DNA of 64,000 nucleotides from Camellia lanceoleosa. Taxonomy: Eukaryota > Streptophyta > Magnoliopsida > Ericales > Theaceae. The DNA is taken from the NCBI GenBank assembly GCA_025200525.1, contig CM045762.1, forward strand, positions 123,199,752 to 123,263,751, read 5' to 3'. The first letter of the stretch is position 1; the number at the start of each line of letters is the position of its first letter. A model generated the notes under the pieces. The model saw only the letters and a list, made by a program, of their open reading frames with translations, had not been told where the DNA came from and searched no databases. The translations under genes and the position numbers were made by a program. Shown one piece after another: positions 56,781-64,000 of this stretch.

Positions 56781-57832
56781 AAGATTTTTTGATCTATACA
56801 AACACTCGTGAAACTTAATAATACACAAATTCTTATAACAGGACATGTCAGTAATTAACCCATGTTTAAATTGATTCTACATTATATATTGTACGAACTA
56901 TCATGTATTATGTATAGACATTTCTTATCAAACCCTCTAAGGGTACACATTAATAAAATCAATAATAATTAATGCCGTTGATGAGTGCTTTTATTTTGAG
57001 CCAGAGCCAAGAATACATATGGAAAATATTGGTTTTATTTTGCCATTTCATAATAAATGATTGTTTTGTTCATTTATCTATTATCATAATTACTATTTTT
57101 TTTTAAAAAAAAATTCTAACCATATTTGAAAGAATAAAACAAAAATACATAAATATCTAAAAGCTGGACAAATATGAAATTTGCAAATCTCTAAGTCAAA
57201 ATCAAAATGTTTGAACAAAGTATCAATTTCCTAAGTTGGTAGATTGAAATCTCCAACCAAAATCTTAACAAAATTGGTGGATTTACATTTCAAGATTTGG
57301 AACTTTGATTCAATCAATATTATTGCAATAATAAATCTCTATTTCTAGAAACGCTGACCTGAGAGCCCAACCCTAACAAACTTTGTAGATTTCAATTTCA
57401 ACAGAATGAGATCAGTTCCTGATTCAATCAAGAATAATCACAATAAGAAACCTCTTAGAAAAGAGGGTAAGGTTTGGAAAATGAATAGTACAGAGTGAAG
57501 ACATTGTCAAAGATGAGGGTTTCCAAGTTGAGGAAGTGAACATTGACTACAATGATCGAGCATACGCAAGGGAAAGAAACATGAGCAAATGTCAAAGGGT
57601 AGAAAGAGTAAGAGAAGTGTAGAGAGGGGGAGAAGATGGAGGGGTCATGAGAAGTGGAGGCACAGTCTTATTTTTTATTTTATTTTTTTTTTTAGAATTG
57701 ATTTATACAAAATATTACAATAAAACTCATTGAATTATAATTTTAGAAATGAATATCAAATATAATACAAATTTTTACAAAGAAAACTCTCAGAGTGGGA
57801 GATAAAACCTCAATTCATATATGGGTAATCTA
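56781..57832. other. AT-rich DNA, no gene seen
   Basis: No coding signature. 57460-57660 is purine-rich. T- and A-runs occur near 57093-57112 and 57665-57692. Confidence 0.4.
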
Positions 57833-57959
57833 TCTATACTATATATATAATAGAATGTAGTGCTTTGCTTTACAAGGCTTCAAAATGCCATTCAAAAATT
57901 CTTATAAATCTAAAAAATACGTGGCACTCTTTTATGAGTTTATAACTCTTTTCCTACCC

Positions 57960-58600
57960 TCTCAAATACTTTCATACCAACTCCTACTCTTCCACTTTCC
58001 CACTCTCCCACCATATCCACAACTCCTACCCACGAATCCTATCCAAAAAGAAACTGTCAACAAAAAATAAAACAAAATCTATCCAAACAAATTTGTTTAA
58101 AACAAAATATATCCAAACAAATTTGTTTAAATTAAAAAACAAAACTACTCTTCCACTTTCCCACTCTCCCACCATATCCACAACTCCTACCCACGACTCC
58201 TATCTAAAAAAAATCTGTCAACAAATCCAAACAAATTTGTATCCAAACAAATCTGTTACCCTATCAACAAAAAAAAATAAAAAGCAAACCAAAACAATTC
58301 AAAACCTATCCAAACAAATCTGTGACTCTCCCAACTCTCAAACACCAAATTTGTTTAAAACAAAATATATCCAAACAAATTTGTTTAAATTAAAAAACAA
58401 AACTACTCTTCCACTTTCCCACTCTCCCACCATATCCACAACTCCTACCCACGACTCCTATCTAAAAAAAATCTGTCAACAAATCCAAACAAATTTGTAT
58501 CCAAACAAATCTGTTAACCTATCAACAAAAAAAAAAAAAAAAACAAAACAAAACAATTCAAAACCTATCCAAACAAATCTGTGACTCTCCCAACTCTCAA
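57960..58600. repeat. 258-bp tandem repeat
   Basis: Unit starts 'tttgtttaaaacaaaatata' at 58092 and 58350 (258-bp period, nearly identical) and a partial copy precedes them from about 57970. Within the unit 'atccaaacaaat(t/c)tgt' recurs many times, making imperfect ACAAATTTGT palindromes. A poly-A difference (about 8 against 16) separates the copies near 58268 and 58526. The 163-residue open frame across it (58093-58584) is a repeat by-product. Confidence 0.85.
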
Positions 58601-59150
58601 ACACTTTTAGTCCCTCAAACCATTACAAATCTCTCCTACCCTCAAACACTTTCAGTCCTTCAAACCATTACTTCTAACAATCCACTGCATCAACTTCCTT
58701 CATCAGCAGATCAGCAGTGAACGGCATTCATCAGCAGTGAACGGCAGCAATCCGCAATCCGCCATCGAATACAAGTCTCGGTATTGTAATCTCCATGTCT
58801 CTGTTTCTGTTTTTCTTTTTGTTTTGCTCTAATAATTTATATATATATATATAACCCAATCTTCTCTCCCTCAACAAATGGTTATATATAAGATTGGGTT
58901 ATACTCTGAAAAATTTATTGTTATGAAAATTGGGTTATATATAAGATTGGGTTATGCTCTGAAAAATTTATTGTTATGAAAATTGGGTTATATAGAAGAT
59001 TGGGTTATGCTCTGAATTTGGTACGGCTGAAATTAGAGCAGAGAAGGTGCCCAGAGTCCCCCATTGGTTTGGTGTGTCTTTACATTTTTTCCAACCCCAA
59101 AACCTCTCCCGAGAGAGAGAGAGATGAATGGGTGCATCTAGCGAGAGAAA
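58601..59150. repeat. Short duplications and a 53-bp tandem repeat
   Basis: 'cactttcagtccttcaaacc'-type repeats lie at 58602-58672, and 'atcagcagtgaacggca' twice near 58705-58745. A 53-bp unit with 'gattgggttat' and 'gctctgaaaaatttattg' starts at 58880, 58933 and 58986. No gene seen. Confidence 0.8.
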
Positions 59151-59231
59151 AGTTGGTGGTGTGTGTGTAGATGTTGTCTGTGTGCCGTGTGTGTCATGTG
59201 CATGTGTGTGCTGGGTGTGTGTGTTGGGTGT
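59149..59231. repeat. GT-rich segment B, first copy
   Basis: 'gttggtggtgtgtgtgtaga' through 'gttgggtgtg', about 80 bp, essentially identical to 59790-59872. The minus-strand open frame over this segment (58974-59345) is His/Thr-rich by composition only. Confidence 0.8.
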
Positions 59232-59659
59232 GAAGCAGAGCTCAATGATATATTTGTAATTTACCAAGAAAAAAAAGAAAGTGAATTCCCAAACCCAGAA
59301 TGAAACCTCATGGAATTGCTTGAATCGCTCAAAGTCATATGACATATGTTATCAGCAAAGCAAGTTGAAGAATCATTTGGTCGTCATCAACACAGTGTGT
59401 TAAATTCATATGTTTTTGTGTTAAAGAAATCCTCAATTCTTGAATATTGAATGATATATAGTGTAAATTTAAATAAATAAATAGATATGCAATCATACAG
59501 GAGGGGAAGATGAAATCGTGATCAGACTTGCGATAACAGGTTCATGAAGGGTTTGGGAATGAGGGTTGATTCTCTGTTACAGGTTCATGGTCAAAATAAA
59601 ATTTATTTTTATATTATTCTAAAAAAATAACAAATCTATACTATCTATACTATAGAATG

Positions 59660-60015
59660 TAACATATCAGAAGGCTGAACTTGCAAGCACAGATTATATG
59701 ATGTAAAGAATCAAAATTCAATTGCACATATCAAATTATGACAAACCCATTAAAGGCCACATAACACACATCAAACTGGAAGTAAATGAAAAAGTTGGTG
59801 GTGTGTGTGTAGATGTTGTCTGTGTGCCGTGTGTGTCATGTGCATGTGTGTGCTGGGTGTGTGTGTTGGGTGTGTGTAGTATAGTAACATATCAGAAGGC
59901 TGAACTTGCAAGCACAGATTATATGATGTAAAGAATCAAAATTCAATTGCACATATCAAATTATGACAAACCCATTAAAGGCCACATAACACACATCAAA
60001 CTGGAAGTAAATGAA
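59660..60015. repeat. Duplicated segment A flanking the second copy of segment B
   Basis: Segment A ('aacatatcagaaggctgaac' to 'ctggaagtaaatgaa') lies at 59660-59788 and again at 59886-60014, virtually identical. Segment B's second copy (59790-59872) sits exactly between them. A short further duplication ('ggaagtcaaaaaacacaca') follows at 60032-60087. Confidence 0.85.
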
Positions 60016-60087
60016 TAATTTTTAGTTAATTGGAAGTCAAAAAACACACATCAAACTGGAAGTAAACTGGAAGTCAAAAAACACACA

Positions 60088-61327
60088 GTCTATTTGGGAA
60101 TAAATTATTTTAGTTAATTTTTTAATTATTTTAATTTGATTAAAAAAATTTATGTTTGAAATGATAGTTGATTTTTTTATTTTTTTTATTTTTATAGTTT
60201 ATTTGAGTTATGATAGAGAAAAAAAAAAGATTATGAATTAGATGTAAAAAAAAATCTTTATTAATTATTTTAATCTATTTTGTCTTTATGAACTATTTTT
60301 TTCAATGTTTATCACGTTATTTAAAAAAAGAGCTCAAATATCTCAGAATTAAATAAATTAAAAAACATATATACAAACTAAAAATATTCAATGTCTATCA
60401 CGTTATTTAAAACAAAAAAAAAGAAAAAAGAAACCCACAATTTTTATTCCTACAATTTACTCATGCATATCCAACACCCACAATTCATTGAATAACTTAA
60501 ATCAATTAAATAAATCCCAATCTCAATTAAATAAATTAATAAAAAAATATACATCCACAAAAACACACCGCTTTGTGTTTATTTTGTAATTTTCAAAATC
60601 TTCAAACAAAAATCTAACAATAAATCAAAATAAATCCTCTTTTTCCTTTGTGTTTTTTTTTTCCCCATGTATAACAATAATTTGATTACATTATCTTTGC
60701 TTACTACAAAACTATTGTGTTATAATTTTTTTACAAATAGCTACATTAGCTCCTGAGTAGATCCATGTTGTATAATAGATTTTTAATTTTTTTTTTATGT
60801 ACTTACAACAAATAACGGTACTTACTGAGATTTTGTATTTTTTATCTTTTGTATTCCAGTTTGAATTCTATTGAAGAATAAGGCAAGCAAACTTAAGGTA
60901 AATTCCAGATATATCAGCAACAATTGGTTAAGCATTTGATATTTCCAGGTTTGAAGTTGAATTACAAATTTTTAGATCTTTGGTTATATATCATTTTTAT
61001 GAATTCTATAGCAAATGTTATCATGTACGAGTTGATGATTTCGATGTGCAAAATTAACTACAAACAATTATAGACTACCATGTTTGTGGGTTTTTTTAGC
61101 AGATTTTAATATGACTAGAAACAATTACTGCCTATCATATCTATATATATAATAAATATATAACCTGCATGATTTTAGATCTTTGATACATTCTATTTAT
61201 ATGGATTCTATAGTAGATGTTATCATGTAGGAGTTAATCATTTCAATGTGCAAAATTAACTACAAACATATCTAGATTATCATGTTTTTTATATGAAAGT
61301 CATATGTTACACATCCTTAAGTCATTA
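60088..61327. other. AT-rich Helitron leader with a 203-bp duplication
   Basis: No gene. 'tttagatctttg' at 60971 and 61174 marks an imperfect 203-bp tandem duplication that also shares 'atgttatcatgta' and 'atgtgcaaaattaactacaa'. Otherwise AT-rich with T- and A-runs. Confidence 0.6.
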
Positions 61328-61386
61328 TCTATACTATAAACTAATAGCATGAGTTATATAAGCTTCAACTTAATACTCTATTCAGG

Positions 61387-61940
61387 ATGGATATGATTTT
61401 TAATCGAGAAATTAATCAAACACGACTTAAGTCCAAGATGGCTCGATTGGTAGCCAAAAGAAGACTGCTTTTGACACGGCATTCTGATCGTAATGATCCA
61501 ACCTTGAAGATTCGTCTTCTCAATATAGAAAAGGAGGCTCGACGTTTGAGAACCATCGTTTTATGCTTAAAAAGATTACGGCACGCCTCATAGTGGTAAT
61601 CTATTGACTTCTACACAATAATGTTACATTTTAAATTTTCTTACAATCTTATTAGTGAGACCTTCACATTTTCAATAATCTTTTAAGAATCACAAAAATA
61701 ATGATATGATCTTATATTATATATTAGGTGTTGATAAAGAATATGAAATTCGATATCGAAAATATCTTTCCTCCAAGTTGGCACGACTGGTGGCAAGAAG
61801 AAGATTACTTTTAACACGATATGATCGTAATGATCCTACATTAAAGGATCGCCTTCGAAAAATAGAAAAGGAGAATCGACATTTGAGGATCACAGTCTTG
61901 AGACTCAAAAGAATGCAACGTGGTACTTTCAGACAAACAT
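61387..61940 (+). repeat. Duplicated N-terminal exon of the Helitron gene
   Basis: The proteins of 61435-61590 and 61774-61920 align: ARLVAKRRLLLTRHSDRNDP against ARLVARRRLLLTRYDRNDP, followed by similar IEKE and LKR blocks. DNA identity is visible but well below that of the nearby tandem repeats, so the exon duplication is old. Confidence 0.75.
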
Positions 61941-64000
61941 GGAGTCGCAATAATGACAATGCTCCTGATGTTAGTCACGTTGGAATTCAGATTCCTATAT
62001 CTAATGAATTAGATACAAATGAATCAGAAGTGCGAGCTCCTAATATTGTACCACCAACTTCAAGTAGAGCACATCCACCTGGTAATAAACATTTAGCCAA
62101 CTATGTACTCTATACAAATTTCTTACAGACAATAGAAATTCGTAATTGTAATTTAAATCTAAATAATTTCAGGTTGTACATTTACCACACGTTCTAGAAG
62201 GAGAAACATTTCAGACCGCTCAAACTTTGGTGGAAGAACAGTAACATGCTCTAGATGTCAAGCAATGATGTGGATAGAGGAAAAAGTAAGAGATAGTCCA
62301 TTGAGTCGACCAAAATTTAGTCTCTGTTGTCAAAGTGGACAAGTGATGTTGCCTTTATTGCCAGAAGCTCCTGAATTTTTACAACAACAGTTTACTCATG
62401 TGAGATTCAGAGAACACATAAGGACATATAACTCCTTATTATCCTTCACGTCCATGGGTGGGAAAATTGATCAGTCAGTGTTAGATGGAAGGGGCCCTTA
62501 TGTTTTTCAGATAGTGGAGCAAATTTTCATAAAATTGGTTCTCTACTACCGAACTCGAACAAGGCCTAAATTTGCACAACTCTATATTTATGACATCGAG
62601 CATGAAATTCGCAATAGAATGGACGTTATGAATAGGTGTGGTGGCACATCGAATTGATACGTCCACATTAGAAGGTTTACAGTCAATGTTGAATGTCATC
62701 AATCCATATGTATCAATTTTTCGCACTGCTGGAGACATGATTCGTGAGAATGGTGCTCAAGAATTGCATATTCGCATTTTGAGTTCAAGGGATGGAAGAT
62801 AAAGACACTAGACCCACTACAACCGAAATTCTTTGCATTAATTGTTGGTGATGGGTCTGAAAGCACTAGAAATCGTGACATAATTGTTAGAAAATTAGAT
62901 GGACATTTACAAAGGATTAATGAAACACATCCTTCATACATGCCACTTCAATATCCATTACTTTTTCCCTATGGAACCGATGGATGGAGAAGGTCTATAA
63001 GTTTTACTCGGTACAAACAACAAACGAGAAGGAGTGTCAATGAGAGAGTTTTATGCATTTAGACTTCAATTTCGAGTTGGAGAAGGAAAACGCTACTAAG
63101 GGGGACGCTTGTTCCAACAATTTGTTGTTGATTGTTATGCGCCTATTGAGCAAGATAGACTAAACTTCATTAGGCATAAAATGTAATGTGTTGATGATTT
63201 GTACAGAGGTTTAGAAGATGTCAGGATCAAGGGTGATAGTGATGCATCACCATTGGTAGGAGATTTATACTCCCATCATCTTTACAAAGTGCCCACGAAA
63301 TATGGTTCAAGATTACCAAGATGCGATCGCAATATGTCGAAGATGGGATTTCGACCTTTTGTCACATTCACATGTAACCCAAATTGGTCGAATTCAACAG
63401 AGGTAACGCGTATTCCAAATCGTATTACGCAGAGGATATACCAGATATACTTGCGAGAGTTTTTCGAATTAAATTGAAACAACTGATGGCATATTTCAAG
63501 AACCGAAAATTCTTTGGCAAAATAATTGCAGGTTTGTTTTTATTTGAATTGGTCAATTAGATTTGCTAAATTTAGTTTAAAGTTAACAAATAATATTATT
63601 TTTTCTTGAATAGATATTCACGTCATCGAATTTCAAAAGCGAGGATTACCGCATTCGCACATTATTTTGACATTATCAGCAGATGACAAGATAAAATCGC
63701 CAGAGGAAATTGATGATATAATTTGTGCTGAAATTCCTGATAAGGATGAAGATCCATTAGCATTTCAAACAGTGATGAGGTGCATGATACATGGTCCTTG
63801 TGGTAGTGCTAACCCTAATGCCCCGTGTATGGTGAATGGAAAATGTTCAAAACATTATCCGAAGAATTTTTGCAGTGAAACAAGTATTGATGAAAATGGA
63901 TTTGCTATCTATAGGCGAAGGGATACAAAGAAAAAATACATGGTTAATGGATTTGAAATTGACAAATGTATGGGTTATTCCATATAACCGTGATCTTATT
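61387..64000 (+). pseudogene. Helitron Rep/helicase gene, N-terminal part, degenerate
   Basis: Two basic leucine-rich exons start the gene (61387-61593 and from 61730). A GT-AG intron (about 62081-62172) leads to a zinc-finger exon with TCSRCQAMMWIEEK and CCQSGQ, then FAQLYIYDIEHEIRNRM (to 62657). After frame changes come MPLQYPLLFPYGTDGW (about 62940), then MGFRPFVTFTCNPNW (about 63340), both standard Helitron N-terminal motifs. After an intron (63532-63613), the HUH nuclease signature FQKRGLPHSHIIL (about 63630-63670) follows, then a Cys-rich block. Frame breaks: near 62657, TAA near 62801, near 63425 and near 63970. Rep would nick and join single strands during rolling-circle transposition; this copy is broken before the helicase, which lies beyond the window. 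Confidence 0.88.

Larger units (their letters stand above)
57833..64000 (+). mobile_element. Helitron-rich block with a degenerate RepHel gene at its end
   Basis: Three candidate Helitron 5' termini occur, each TCTATACTAT preceded by A as the A|TC insertion rule demands: 57833 (preceded by TA, weaker in context), 59635 or 59644, and 61328. A Rep/helicase gene begins 59 bp after the last one and leaves the window before the helicase. No 3' hairpin with CTRR end was recognised, so I cannot say how many elements are present. The leader region is unusually rich in tandem and templated duplications. Confidence 0.65.

Noticed and set aside
58093..58584. 163-residue Thr/Lys/Asn-rich plus-strand protein
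   Set aside because: It spans a 258-bp tandem repeat (258 is divisible by three), which keeps the frame open by chance; there is no domain.

Overview
This window is nuclear DNA of a flowering plant, most likely a eudicot. The evidence is intron-bearing plant-type genes, chromovirus and Tat-type Gypsy LTR retrotransposons with initiator-Met-tRNA primer sites, Mutator-like elements, a plant Helitron, a SINE, a TRIM and many MITEs in AT-rich DNA. I cannot name the species. Nothing in the 64 kb looks like an intact, functional host gene. The only host-type gene is an aldo-keto reductase at 34.3-38.2 kb, and its first exon is broken.

Layout. 1-6.9 kb is the right part of a Kaonashi-type MULE, with an Ulp1-protease-like gene (+) converging on a decayed MuDR transposase (-). 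6.9-13.5 kb has a LINE RNase H scrap, a 70-bp minisatellite and a cluster of MITEs, several with target-site duplications (TSDs). 13.5-27.1 kb is a nest: an old LTR remnant is interrupted by a solo LTR (TSD GATTA), which is interrupted by a complete 9.1-kb Tekay-like chromovirus (-; TSD TCCAC). 27.1-28.8 kb is a LINE ORF1 remnant split by a Pack-MULE-like element (9-bp TSD). 29.4-34.1 kb holds a MITE and a probable minus-strand LTR. 34.2-38.2 kb is the aldo-keto reductase pseudogene with elements in introns 1 and 4. 38.5-41.0 kb has a TRIM, a foldback MULE-MITE and a GC-rich hAT-type MITE with perfect 8-bp TSDs. 41.4-56.5 kb is a gag-only LTR retrotransposon (TR-GAG type, TSD CTAGT). Its 5' LTR was hit by a 1.9-kb solo LTR and its gag by a 4.7-kb Tat/Ogre-like solo LTR (TSD GAGGC). 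56.6 kb is a SINE. 57.8-64.0 kb is Helitron territory with repeat-rich leaders and a degenerate Rep gene running off the window.

The most interesting signal is regulatory. LTRs of several families here carry palindromic CGCTCGAGCG-like motifs in pairs whose centres lie 20-21 bp apart (two helical turns). In the sense-oriented LTRs the array ends about 15-18 bp before a TATA-like box. The unrelated Tat-type solo LTR has the same design built from different palindromes, at about 32-bp and 21/41-bp pitch, also upstream of a TATA box. I know of no name for this phased-palindrome module, and it is my main candidate for an undescribed system.
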